Below are positions 17,038-24,564 of a stretch of DNA of 44,791 bases, piece by piece (position 1 is the stretch's first letter; each line of letters opens with the position of its first letter). The position numbers were made by a program, and so were the translations under genes. Location of the stretch: the NCBI GenBank assembly GCA_017744515.1, contig JAGIBF010000067.1, positions 1 to 44,791 of the forward strand, given 5' to 3'. This DNA comes from Niastella sp. (GTDB lineage: Bacteria > Bacteroidota > Bacteroidia > Chitinophagales > Chitinophagaceae). The notes under the pieces are model-generated. The model worked only from the letters and a program-made list of their open reading frames with translations, was not told the DNA's origin and searched no databases.

Positions 17038-17529
17038 TTATTTGTCAAATGTATAGGTATAGAATATCGTATCCAACGGCATGGCAGGGAATGTGACAGG
17101 CAAATGTAATTTATCGGTGGCCCGGAACCCGTTTTTTTCATAGAAACGATGGGAGGCTTTGAATTGTTCGACTGTGCCGAGGTAAATGTTTTGCACGCCC
17201 TGCTGCCGGCACCAGCTGAATAGTTCATCCATGAGCTTTTGCGCTACGCCTTTTTCTTTTCCGCGGTAATCGGGATGCACAAACATTTTGCGCAGGGCTG
17301 TTTCGTTGTTGCCAATGTCGATGAGGGCTATGGAGCCGGCTACTCTCCCCTTGTGGACCGCGATCCAGAAATTGCCTTTGCCTTGTTGGTAGAAGGTGTC
17401 GACCTTGCGCAGGTCGGGCTGGTCACCGGCTGTGATGGGGAGTCCGAATTCTCCTGCCTGGATACCTACTATGAGATTGATCGTCTCCTGTTCGTATTGT
17501 CTATTATGTTGTATGATCTCGATCTTCAT
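17038..17529 (-). CDS. GNAT family N-acetyltransferase
   Basis: A 163-residue cytosolic acetyltransferase. The acetyl-CoA binding motif A is MFVHPDYRGKEKGVAQKLMDEL, shown here in two parts (MFVHPDYRGKEKG, VAQKLMDEL). It is preceded by the strand VAGSIALIDIGNNETALRK and followed by motif B, LGTVEQFKASHRFYEKNGF. The substrate cannot be told from sequence. The ATG at 17529 is preferred over 17562 because upstream residues (MPTVDCRKRTT) fall in the intergenic repeat at 17557-17583. The gene heads a probable operon with aroK (9 bp apart) and the DUF423 gene. Confidence 0.88.
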   Translation of the reverse strand: MKIEIIQHNRQYEQETINLIVGIQAGEFGLPITAGDQPDLRKVDTFYQQGKGNFWIAVHKGRVAGSIALIDIGNNETALRKMFVHPDYRGKEKGVAQKLMDELFSWCRQQGVQNIYLGTVEQFKASHRFYEKNGFRATDKLHLPVTFPAMPLDTIFYTYTFDK

Positions 17530-17556
17530 TGTCGTTCTTTTTCGGCAATCGACAGT

Positions 17557-17583
17557 CGGCAATCGGCAATGCGTTTGCTTCGA
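17557..17583 (+). repeat. 27-bp direct repeat, right copy
   Basis: Exact copy of 15984-16010. It is followed by GGGCTTCGACAAGCTCAG and TCCCGCGAAACGGGA, the second being a short hairpin, and then by a reversed copy of the GTTGATAAG-type degenerate repeat at 17634-17672. The cluster fills the gap between the acetyltransferase and acyl-CoA dehydrogenase genes. Confidence 0.8.
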
Positions 17584-17669
17584 TGGGCTTCGACAAGCTC
17601 AGTCCCGCGAAACGGGATAAACTCTGACAACCTCCCCTATCAACTTTTAAACCTGTTAACTTTTCAACT

Positions 17670-18854
17670 CTATTTAAATGCATTCAAACCGGTGACGTCC
17701 ATGCCTGTGATGAGGAGGTGGATGTCGTGGGTGCCTTCGTAGGTGATGACGCTTTCGATGTTCATCATGTGGCGCATGACGGCGTATTCTCCGGTGATGC
17801 CCATGCCGCCGAGCATCTGCCGGGCATCGCGGGCTATGTTGGCGGTGATTTCGCAGCCATTTCGCTTGGCCATCGATACCTGCTGTGGTGTGGCTTTGTG
17901 TTCGTTCATCAATACGCCCAGCCTCCAGTTGAGGAGCTGTGCTTTGGTGATGTCGGTAATCATCTCTGCCAGTTTCTTCTGCTGCAACTGGAAGCCGCCA
18001 ATGGGCCTGTCGAACTGCACGCGCTCCAACGAGTAGCGCAGGGCGGTGTCGTAGCAATCCATCGCTGCTCCTACGGATCCCCAGGCAATGCCGTAACGGG
18101 CCTTCGTCAAACAACTTAATGGTCCTTTCAATCCTTTTGCTTTGGGCAATATGTTTTCTTTGGGTACGTGTACATTGTCAAACACCAACTCGCCCGTAGC
18201 GGAAGCGCGCAGGCTCCATTTGCCGTGGGTGGTGGGTGTGCTGAATCCTTTCATGCCGCGCTCTACTATAACGCCGCGGATGTCGCCTTGTTCATCTTTG
18301 GCCCACACCACCGCTACCTGTGAAAAGGGGGCGTTGCTGATCCACATTTTGGCGCCGTTGAGGATAACGTGATCGCCGGCGTCTTTGATGTTGGTGAGCA
18401 TGCCTGCCGGGTTGGAGCCGTGGTCGGGCTCGGTGAGGCCAAAGCAGCCCAGCCATTCGCCGCTGGCGAGCTTAGGGAGGTATTTTTTGCGTTGTTCTTC
18501 GCTGCCGTATTCGTAGATGGGGAACATCACCAGGGAGCCTTGTACGGAGGCTGTGGAGCGCACGCCGCTATCGCCTCTTTCGAGCTCCTGCATCATGAGG
18601 CCATAGCTGATGTAATCGAGGCCACCGCCGCCATATTCGACCGGGATCGTGGGCCCAAAGCAGCCTAATTCGCCCAGCTGTTTTACTATATGTTCCGGAA
18701 ACTCAGCTCTTTGTGCATAGTCTTCAATAATGGGAGAAATCTCCTTTTTGACATAGTTGCGGACTGATTCGCGGACAAGCTTTTGCTCTTCGGTCAATAG
18801 TTCATCGAGGGCAAAGTAATCGGGGCTGACGAACTGATCGGTTTTGGCGGCCAT
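17670..18854 (-). CDS. Acyl-CoA dehydrogenase, glutaryl-CoA dehydrogenase type
   Basis: A 394-residue flavoenzyme that would oxidise and decarboxylate glutaryl-CoA to crotonyl-CoA in lysine or tryptophan breakdown. Family features are the N-terminal helical domain (LTEEQKLVRESVRNYVKKEI), the FAD-contacting CFGLTEPDHGSNPAGM, WISNAPFSQVAVVWAKDE, the middle beta domain ending in KARYGIAWGSVGAAMDCY, RVQFDRPIGGFQLQQKKLA, and the catalytic Glu in ITYEGTHDIHLLI near the C-terminus. The RYGIAWG and TYEGTHDIH signatures favour GCDH over short- or medium-chain enzymes. The ATG at 18854 matches the usual family start; an upstream ATG at 18914 adds 20 residues of unlikely sequence. It stands alone between repeat-rich gaps. 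Confidence 0.9.
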   Translation of the reverse strand: MAAKTDQFVSPDYFALDELLTEEQKLVRESVRNYVKKEISPIIEDYAQRAEFPEHIVKQLGELGCFGPTIPVEYGGGGLDYISYGLMMQELERGDSGVRSTASVQGSLVMFPIYEYGSEEQRKKYLPKLASGEWLGCFGLTEPDHGSNPAGMLTNIKDAGDHVILNGAKMWISNAPFSQVAVVWAKDEQGDIRGVIVERGMKGFSTPTTHGKWSLRASATGELVFDNVHVPKENILPKAKGLKGPLSCLTKARYGIAWGSVGAAMDCYDTALRYSLERVQFDRPIGGFQLQQKKLAEMITDITKAQLLNWRLGVLMNEHKATPQQVSMAKRNGCEITANIARDARQMLGGMGITGEYAVMRHMMNIESVITYEGTHDIHLLITGMDVTGLNAFK

Positions 18855-19067
18855 AGTGATTGGTTTTGTTCTCGTTATATGTTTTGCTAAAGTAGTAAAA
18901 ATAGCTTTAGGCATTTCGGGTTTGGTGTTTTGGGTTTCGGGTTAACGCGAGACCCGTAATCCGAAATATCTCTCATTTGCCAAAAAAAATCAATAATTTT
19001 TGTTTTATATGCAACATGTGTTAAGTACCTGTGTCTCTTACTATGAACAACAATTAAATCATTCATT

Positions 19068-19634
19068 TTGGAGCTGACTGCAATCATCCGGGATGAATTG
19101 GTAGAACGTTGTAAGCAGGGTGACAGCCTGGGTTATCAACAGTTATACCAACGTTATTCCAAAGCCATGTACAACACCAGTCTGCGGATTGTGAACAATT
19201 CAGCGGACGCCGAAGACGTATTACAGGAAGCATTCCTGGACGCCTTCCGCTCATTAAACGATTTTCACTACCGCTCTACCTTTGGTGCGTGGTTGAAGAA
19301 GATCGTGATCAATAAAAGTATCAATACCCTGCGTAAGCGACGGGCTCATTTCGTGGAGATCGACGAGAACAGCGAGACGGGCGTGCATACGCTTCCGCAG
19401 GAGGAACCGGTAGACGAAGCGCAGGTGCAATACCAGGTGGCCGAAGTAAAGAAGGCTATCCAGAAATTGCCCGACGGCTACCGGACGGTGATCAGCCTCT
19501 ACCTGCTGGAGGGTTATGATCATGAAGAGATAGCAGGCATATTGAGTATATCGCACAACACGGTGCGGACGCAGTATGTGCGGGCGAAACAAAAACTACT
19601 GTCTATTATAAAACAAGGTTCGTTCTATGAGTAG
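19068..19634 (+). CDS. RNA polymerase sigma factor, ECF subfamily
   Basis: A 188-residue alternative sigma factor. Region 2 spans about residues 20-90 (LYQRYSKAMYNTSLRI, NSADAEDVLQEAFLDAF, TFGAWLKKIVINKSINTLRKRR), and region 4 spans about 125-180 (LPDGYRTVISLYLLEGYDHEEIAGIL, SHNTVRTQYVRAKQKLL, shown in parts). No ATG lies in frame before the conserved start: reading upstream from 19068 gives only sense codons to a TGA at 19044. The TTG at 19068 (TTGGAGCTGACTGC) is therefore the likely start. The gene overlaps the next one by 8 bp, and the third gene of the operon overlaps again, so the set is tightly coupled. The target genes are unknown but probably include its own operon. Confidence 0.9.
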   Translation: MELTAIIRDELVERCKQGDSLGYQQLYQRYSKAMYNTSLRIVNNSADAEDVLQEAFLDAFRSLNDFHYRSTFGAWLKKIVINKSINTLRKRRAHFVEIDENSETGVHTLPQEEPVDEAQVQYQVAEVKKAIQKLPDGYRTVISLYLLEGYDHEEIAGILSISHNTVRTQYVRAKQKLLSIIKQGSFYE

Positions 19635-20253
19635 TCAATTTGAACAGTTTATGCGTGACCACCGGGATGAGTTTGACAATGAAGATCCGGCTCCCCAGGT
19701 GTGGTCGAAACTTGCAAAGGAGTTGATCCCTGCAAAACAGGAAGGGAGGGTAGTGTCCATGAAAAGCACCATGGCCATGAAGGTGATGCGCTGGAGTGTA
19801 GCGGCGGCTATTCTTGTGCTGGCTGGTTTTGGTGTGTTCCATTTATTGGGACCTAAACAGAATGTACAAGGTCCTGCTGTGGCAGATGCCAAACCATCTG
19901 TGAAGGATCAGCCATCTGCCGACCCGATGTTGAAGGACATCGATCCCACATATGCCAAAGAGGTGTATCATTTTACGCAGCTGATCGAACTTAAACAAAG
20001 TGAATTAAAGCAGCTGGAAAAGGATAACCCTGCTTTATATAAACAGTTCCTCGGCGATATCAACAAGCTGGACAGTTCTTACAAGGTCTTGAAGAATGAG
20101 CTGCCCACGAATGTGAACCGGGAACAATTACTGGAAGCTATGATTCAGAATTTGAAGCTGCAGACCGAATTACTGAACCAGCAGTTACAGATCATTCAAC
20201 AAATCAAACAATCTAAATCGGGAAGTGATGAAAGTAATTCTAAGAGCCTATAG
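19627..20253 (+). CDS. Probable anti-sigma factor (single-pass membrane protein with coiled coil)
   Basis: A 208-residue membrane protein placed directly after the ECF sigma gene (8-bp overlap). Residues 1-50 are polar and acidic (FEQFMRDHRDEFDNEDPAPQVWSKL), as in cytoplasmic sigma-binding domains. One membrane segment lies near residues 55-74 (WSVAAAILVLAGFGVFHLL). The outside part is charged and helical, with likely coiled coils (LIELKQSELKQLEKDNPALY and LKLQTELLNQQLQIIQQIKQ). No zinc-finger HxxxCxxC motif is present, so it is not a ZAS-type anti-sigma. The function is inferred mainly from operon position and topology, a common arrangement in Bacteroidota. Confidence 0.75.
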   Translation: MSSQFEQFMRDHRDEFDNEDPAPQVWSKLAKELIPAKQEGRVVSMKSTMAMKVMRWSVAAAILVLAGFGVFHLLGPKQNVQGPAVADAKPSVKDQPSADPMLKDIDPTYAKEVYHFTQLIELKQSELKQLEKDNPALYKQFLGDINKLDSSYKVLKNELPTNVNREQLLEAMIQNLKLQTELLNQQLQIIQQIKQSKSGSDESNSKSL

Positions 20254-21217
20254 TTCGGTATTGTTGTTAAGCTGCCTTGCCCTGAACATACCAGCCCTGG
20301 CCAATGGCGACCCGCTGGTGGAGAAGAGGAAGACGTACTCGAAGTCGTATTCTTTATCCAGCACAGACAAAGTGTCTCTGCGCAACCAGTTTGGTGAAAT
20401 GAAGATCGCCACCTGGGATAAGAACGAAGTGAAGGTGGATGTGACTATCGTGGCCGAAGCCGGCACTGATGACCGTGCGCAGCGCCTGCTGGATGCTATC
20501 CAAATCCAGGACAGCAAGGACGGCGGCACCGTGTCCTTCCAAACGAAGATCGGGAATAACAACACCAATAACCGCGGCAAGGGTGAAAGGCAAAGTTTCA
20601 ATATCGACTATGTCGTGTATCTGCCATCCGGCAATAAGCTCGATGCACGCAATGAATTTGGTCCTATGACCATTGGTGATTACAAGGGGAAAGTATACCT
20701 GGAAAGCAAATTCGGCAGCCTGACTACCGGTAACCTGACAGGCGATGCCGATGTAAATGTAGAATTCGGTAAGGCTACTATCGCCAGTATGGGGAATGGC
20801 GAGGTGACCATCAAGTTCTCCAAAGGTATTGTGCAGAAGCTCTCGGGCGATGTACGGGCCAACTTCGAGTACAGTGGTGTGAAGGTGGGTATCGAGAACA
20901 ATGCGAAGAACGTGGATATCCGCAACAGCTATACGCAACTGCTGCTGGACGTGAACACGAACTTCTCTGCCAACTGGAACATCAGCACCAGCTTCTCTGA
21001 AGTGCGGAACAAGACGGGCTTTGCTATCAAGAAAGAGGGTGAGGATGATGACCGGGGTCCGAAGTTTGACTTCAGGTACAGCGGTAAATCGGGCAGTGGT
21101 AGTGCAGCAGTGAAGGTAAAGGCCAGCTTTGGCGATGTGACGATCGGGCATAACCTGCCGTTCGATGTGGATGAGGATGATAAGAAGGGGAAGGGAAAGA
21201 AGACGAGGAATATTTAG
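20228..21217 (+). CDS. Exported DUF4097-like beta-helix protein
   Basis: A 329-residue exported protein with signal peptide AYSSVLLLSCLALNIPALA. The mature part is a run of short alternating strands built on related phrases: NQFGEMKIATWDKNEVKVDV, NEFGPMTIGDYKGKVYLESK, FGSLTTGNLTGDADVNVEFG, FGKATIASMGNGEVTIKFS and SFGDVTIGHN. This stacked layout is characteristic of the DUF4097 putative adhesin family. The tail is highly charged (DVDEDDKKGKGKKTR). It is the third gene of the sigma/anti-sigma operon, overlapping the second by 26 bp, and may be an envelope component whose level the sigma factor controls. The start GTG at 20225 is followed at once by ATG at 20228, which is preferred. No enzymatic motif is present. 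Confidence 0.85.
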   Translation: MKVILRAYSSVLLLSCLALNIPALANGDPLVEKRKTYSKSYSLSSTDKVSLRNQFGEMKIATWDKNEVKVDVTIVAEAGTDDRAQRLLDAIQIQDSKDGGTVSFQTKIGNNNTNNRGKGERQSFNIDYVVYLPSGNKLDARNEFGPMTIGDYKGKVYLESKFGSLTTGNLTGDADVNVEFGKATIASMGNGEVTIKFSKGIVQKLSGDVRANFEYSGVKVGIENNAKNVDIRNSYTQLLLDVNTNFSANWNISTSFSEVRNKTGFAIKKEGEDDDRGPKFDFRYSGKSGSGSAAVKVKASFGDVTIGHNLPFDVDEDDKKGKGKKTRNI

Positions 21218-21232
21218 GAGGCAAGCTTTGAG

Positions 21233-21251
21233 CTCCCGCTATGGCGGGACA
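21233..21251 (+). repeat. 19-bp palindromic repeat CTCCCGCTATGGCGGGACA
   Basis: Arms CCCGC and GCGGG around TATG. The identical 19 bp occurs at 25525-25543, inside the loop of the second hairpin of repeat copy C. Here it lies 16 bp after the DUF4097 gene. Confidence 0.75.
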
Positions 21252-21311
21252 AGTTGTGAGCTACGAGCTTCGAGCGAATACACTTGCTATAACTAACAGA
21301 TATATTCAACT

Positions 21312-21378
21312 TTTGCAGTCAGCAGAGTCGAAGACTCTCTACGACGGGGTACCCTGGAAACAGGGCCCCGTTTTTTTT
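21312..21378 (+). ncRNA. Candidate small RNA with two hairpins and intrinsic terminator
   Basis: An isolated compact unit between two convergent genes. Hairpin 1 has arms AGAGTC (21324-21329) and GACTCT (21333-21338) with loop GAA. Hairpin 2 has stacked arms CGGGG (21345-21349) with CCCCG (21366-21370) and CCCTG (21352-21356) with CAGGG (21361-21365), a TA bulge and a GAAA tetraloop, followed by eight T (21371-21378). Upstream, TATATTCA (21300-21307) resembles the -7 box TAnnTTTG, with TTG at about 21284. A transcript of about 65 nt is predicted. It could be only the terminator of the DUF4097 operon, but the first hairpin and promoter-like box favour an RNA gene. It recalls the Flavo-1 class of Bacteroidota RNAs; I cannot verify this. 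Confidence 0.55.
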
Positions 21379-21427
21379 GTTTATAGGCTTTGTTTTTTAC
21401 ATCAGCCTGCAATGTTGTCAATTTTCT

Positions 21428-21478
21428 TTGTCTTATTTTTTGCGTGGCACGCCGGGCTTTTTTGTCACTTTCTTTATG
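21428..21478. repeat. Interspersed two-hairpin repeat, fragment E
   Basis: Only the left 50 bp of the repeat are present (GTCTTATTTTTTGCGTGGC, then GGGCTTTTTTGTCACTTTCTTT). The match breaks off just where the pyrF stop codon begins (21479), half way through the first hairpin arm. This is either a truncated insertion or erosion against the gene end. Confidence 0.65.
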
Positions 21479-22279
21479 TTACAGGTAGGTGGCCATTTCC
21501 TGTTGGTAGGACTGGGCTACTTCGGTGGCTTTGGTGGCGAAGTCTTCTTTATCGGACGCATAGATGACGGTGCGGCTGGCATTGACGAGGATGCCCACGT
21601 CTTTGTTCATCGCTTTTTCAGAAATTTCTTTGAGGCTGCCGCCTTGTGCGCCTACGCCGGGTACGAGGTAGAAATGATCGGGCGTGAGCTTGCGTATATT
21701 CTCAAACCAATCGCTTTTTGTGGCTCCTACTACATACATGAGGTTGCCGGGATTGCCCCACTGCGCTGCGGTGGTGAGCACTTTTTCATAGAGTAGTCCT
21801 TCGCCGGCCTGCTGCAGTTCGAAGTCGGCCGCACCACTGTTGGACGTGAGGCCGAGGAGGATGGTCCACTTGTCTTTGTATTCGAGAAAAGGCTTCACGC
21901 TGTCGGCACCCATATAGGGTGCTACGGTTACGGCGTCGAAGTTCATCGTTTCGAAGAATGCTTTGGCATACTGGGAGGAGGTGTTGCCAATATCTCCGCG
22001 CTTGGCGTCGGCTATTTTGAAATGGGTATGGGGGATGTAATCGACGGTGCGTTCCATCGCCTCCCAGCCGATGAGGCCGAGGGCTTCGTAGAAGGCGGTG
22101 TTTATTTTGTAGCTGACGCAGTAGTCTTTTGTGGCATCGATGATGCGCTTGTTGAACTCGAATATGGGCTCGGGGTTTGACAGCAAGTGCCGTGGTATCT
22201 TAGTGATGTCGGTGTCGAGGCCTACGCAGAGGTAAGTTTTCTTTGTTCTGATCTGTTGTATAAGTTGTTCGCGTGTCAT
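21479..22279 (-). CDS. pyrF: Orotidine 5'-phosphate decarboxylase
   Basis: A 266-residue cytosolic enzyme for the last step of UMP synthesis. The type 2 form is recognised by its length and by the active-site block FKIADAKRGDIGNTSSQYA near residue 85, which carries the catalytic Lys and Asp residues. Other family parts are the N-terminal YLCVGLDTDITKIP, INTAFYEALGLIGWEAMERT (orotidine phosphate contact), VAPYMGADSVKP, LLGLTSNSGAADFE and the phosphate-binding end YLVPGVGAQGGSLKEI followed by ILVNASRTVIYAS. No other pyrimidine gene is adjacent. The next gene upstream is 10 bp away on the same strand, which suggests co-transcription. Confidence 0.95.
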   Translation of the reverse strand: MTREQLIQQIRTKKTYLCVGLDTDITKIPRHLLSNPEPIFEFNKRIIDATKDYCVSYKINTAFYEALGLIGWEAMERTVDYIPHTHFKIADAKRGDIGNTSSQYAKAFFETMNFDAVTVAPYMGADSVKPFLEYKDKWTILLGLTSNSGAADFELQQAGEGLLYEKVLTTAAQWGNPGNLMYVVGATKSDWFENIRKLTPDHFYLVPGVGAQGGSLKEISEKAMNKDVGILVNASRTVIYASDKEDFATKATEVAQSYQQEMATYL

Positions 22280-22289
22280 TCAAGTAATT

Positions 22290-22811
22290 TTAAGTATTGG
22301 TCTCTCCGGATATTGTGTAGAATACCGTATCAATAAAGAATAATGTATCTGAGTTTACAATAACATTCTCATCGTGCATATCTTCCAGAATAAGGCCGAG
22401 CTCTTTGTTCAAATAATCGTTGCGCCTTGTATTTTCAAAGCCATTAAAGGCCAGTAGCTTTTTTACGTCTGCCAGATCAGCCAGTGCATCTGAAGCAATA
22501 AACGGCTGACTTAAAACTGCCTGCAAGGAATGTTCTTTTGCTGCAAATCCGAGGAAAGTGTATGGTGTGTGAGTATCCTCACCGGGGAGATCATGTACCC
22601 ATAAATTATTGTTTGCGCAATAGTTCTTTAAGAATCCGACCTGCTCTTCTTTGACGATTGATTTACTTTCGAAGTCTTTTTTAACCGTAGTACTTGTGCT
22701 AAAGCTTGCGCATAGGATGTTTCTGACTGCTGTGCAAGTATCAGTCTGCTCTTCAATGATAATTCCGCTAACGATATTTTTAAGTTTTTGTCGGGTATCA
22801 TCACTAAACAT
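22290..22811 (-). CDS. Unknown protein with a kinase-like catalytic-loop signature
   Basis: A 173-residue AT-rich gene (17 G or C in the 60 bases at 22321-22380) set among GC-richer neighbours. I do not recognise it with certainty. Near the C-terminus, LEDMHDENVIVNSDTLFFID has His146, Asn149 and Asp161 spaced like the HxxxN and metal-binding Asp of protein-kinase-fold enzymes. The same pattern occurs in kinase domains of prophage polyvalent proteins. The N-terminal half (FESKSIVKEEQVGFLKNY, then YTFLGFAAKEHSLQAVLSQP) could be a reduced lobe, but no glycine loop or clear ATP-binding Lys motif is seen, and the protein is short for a kinase. It begins 47 bp from the end of kynU and ends 10 bp before pyrF. 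It was probably acquired by transfer. Confidence 0.6.
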   Translation of the reverse strand: MFSDDTRQKLKNIVSGIIIEEQTDTCTAVRNILCASFSTSTTVKKDFESKSIVKEEQVGFLKNYCANNNLWVHDLPGEDTHTPYTFLGFAAKEHSLQAVLSQPFIASDALADLADVKKLLAFNGFENTRRNDYLNKELGLILEDMHDENVIVNSDTLFFIDTVFYTISGETNT

Positions 22812-22858
22812 TTGCTACAAAAATAATAAAATTCATTAAATATGAAATTACCGGCTCA

Positions 22859-24151
22859 TTAGCCTATCAGTCTCCTCAATATGTCAGCAAAACGCCATAC
22901 TTCTTCGTAGGTATTGTAAAGTGGTACCGGGGCCAAGCGGATGACGTTGGGTTCGCGCCAATCGGTCATGATGCCGGCTTCTGTGAGCTGGTCGAATATC
23001 TCTTTTTCTTTTCCTGCGCGTTGCATGAGCATGGAGACCTGGGAGCCTCGTTCTGCTTCGGGGGGCGGGGTGATGAGGGTGAAGGCTTTTGCCGGGGTTG
23101 TTTCTGTGGTTGCCTTGCTGAGGTCGTTTAACAGGAACCAGAGCCAGCTGTTGAGCTTTTTTCTTTTTGCCTGTATGTTCTCCCACCCTGCTTCGTTTAC
23201 GATGTCCAGGGCTGCTCTGTGGGCTGCATAGAGCAACGGTGATGGGGTGCTCAATTGCCAGCCTTCGGCTGAAGCTGTGGGCATAAAGCCTTTCTGCATG
23301 AGGAAGCGGGTGGCTTTGTTGTAGCCCCACCAGCCGGCAAAGCGTTGTACATCGGGCGCTGTGTGGTAACGCTCATGGATATAGGCGCCTGCAATGGCGC
23401 CGGGACCGCTGTTGAGGTATTTGTAGCTGCACCAGGCAGCAAAGTCGACATTCCATTCGTGGAGCTGCACCGGAACGTTGCCTGCCGCATGGGCCAGGTC
23501 GAAGCCTACTTTGGCGCCTGCGGCATGGCCGGCCTTCGTGATGGTGGCCATATCAAAGAGCTGTCCGGTGTAGTAGTTGATGCCGCCCCACAGTATCAGT
23601 GCTACTTCTTCTTTGTGTTGTTCTATTGTTTGCAGTATATCTTCTATCCGGATGTTGTGTTCTCCTTCGCGTGGCGCTACTTCGATGATCACTTCTTCCG
23701 GGTTGTAGCCGTAATGTTTTACGTGGGTCTCCAGCATGTACTGGTCGCTGGGGAAGGCTTTGGCTTCGCAAATGATCTTGCGGCGCTTGCCTTCCGGGCG
23801 GTAGAAGCTGACCATCAGCAGGTGGAGGTTGACCGTGAGCTGGTTCATGACTACTACTTCGTGGGGAAGTGCGCCTACAATGGTGGACAGGGTTCCGGTG
23901 AGTTTGTCGTGGTATCCGAGCCAGGGGGCTTCGCCCATGAAGAAGGCTTCTACGCCGTAGCGGGCCCATTGATCGAGGACTTCCTGTAAATACGCTTTTG
24001 TTCTTATGGGTTGCAGGCCGAGGGAGTTTCCGAGGAAATAGATCTGTTGTTTTTCGTTGTGGGTGGGGATGATGAATTCTTTTCGGAAGGTGGACAGGGG
24101 GTCTTCCTGATCTAATCTTTTTGCGTATTCTAATGTGTTTTCAAATTTCAT
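22859..24151 (-). CDS. kynU: Kynureninase
   Basis: A 430-residue cytosolic PLP enzyme that splits L-kynurenine (or 3-hydroxykynurenine) into (hydroxy)anthranilate and alanine, used in tryptophan breakdown or de novo NAD synthesis. Motifs are IYFLGNSLGLQP at the N-terminus, HDKLTGTLSTIVGALPHEVVVMNQLTVNLHLL (MNQLTVN holds substrate-contact residues), GINYYTGQLFDM, VGFDLAHAAGNVP with the cofactor Asp, and CSYKYLNSGPGAIAGAYIHE with the Schiff-base Lys. The C-terminal domain has QVSMLMQRAGKE and EPNVIRLAPVPLYNTYEE. The whole length is intact. No other kynurenine-pathway gene is in the window. Copy B of the interspersed repeat begins about 75 bp upstream of its start. Confidence 0.96.
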   Translation of the reverse strand: MKFENTLEYAKRLDQEDPLSTFRKEFIIPTHNEKQQIYFLGNSLGLQPIRTKAYLQEVLDQWARYGVEAFFMGEAPWLGYHDKLTGTLSTIVGALPHEVVVMNQLTVNLHLLMVSFYRPEGKRRKIICEAKAFPSDQYMLETHVKHYGYNPEEVIIEVAPREGEHNIRIEDILQTIEQHKEEVALILWGGINYYTGQLFDMATITKAGHAAGAKVGFDLAHAAGNVPVQLHEWNVDFAAWCSYKYLNSGPGAIAGAYIHERYHTAPDVQRFAGWWGYNKATRFLMQKGFMPTASAEGWQLSTPSPLLYAAHRAALDIVNEAGWENIQAKRKKLNSWLWFLLNDLSKATTETTPAKAFTLITPPPEAERGSQVSMLMQRAGKEKEIFDQLTEAGIMTDWREPNVIRLAPVPLYNTYEEVWRFADILRRLIG

Positions 24152-24227
24152 ATTGGTCGTTTGCTACGATGGCTTTTCTTTTTTGCTTTTGTGGGTTGGC
24201 GACTGCGGCGCGCTTTTCAGTTCTTTT

Positions 24228-24445
24228 GCTTTACTTTTTTTGCTTACGCAAGGGTTTCGCGCTGCTCGCGCGGGATTGTCACTTTCTTTGCCTTAATGCA
24301 AAGAAAGTAACCAAAGAAAAATCAAGTCAGGCCCGATCGCTCCGCGCGGCCTGACGGGCCAGCGCCTCTCCATTGTGGAACATTCCTTATCTTATTATAG
24401 GCTCCCAGCCACTTCAGATGCAACATTCTTCACATATACTTGCAG
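24228..24445. repeat. Interspersed two-hairpin repeat, copy B
   Basis: Same element as at 4521-4735. First hairpin arms are 24282-24291 and 24298-24307; the GTCAGGCC...GGCCTGAC hairpin and CGCCTCTCCA tail follow. The left part TGCTTACGCAAGGGTTTCGC is shared with copy C, and the right tail (TTATAGGCTCCCAGCCACTTC) with copies A and D. It sits upstream of kynU. Confidence 0.85.
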
Positions 24446-24495
24446 CCTTAGCTTAAAATGGCTGATGAATATATTATCTTGCGGTTTGTTTGAAC

Positions 24496-24560
24496 CTACT
24501 CACTACTCACTACTCACTACTCACTACTCACTACTCACTACTCACTACTCACTACTCACT
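24496..24560. repeat. 7-bp tandem repeat (CACTACT), about nine copies
   Basis: An essentially perfect 65-bp array of CACTACT ends 4 bp before the stop codon of the SDR gene (24565). A plus-strand frame through it gives a heptad peptide (TTHYSLL) but shows no sign of being a gene. Purely periodic, without spacers, so not a CRISPR array. Confidence 0.95.
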
Positions 24561-24564
24561 GACT

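Noticed and set aside
24496..24560. Possible CRISPR array
   Set aside because: The 7-bp units are contiguous with no spacers, and no cas gene is present.
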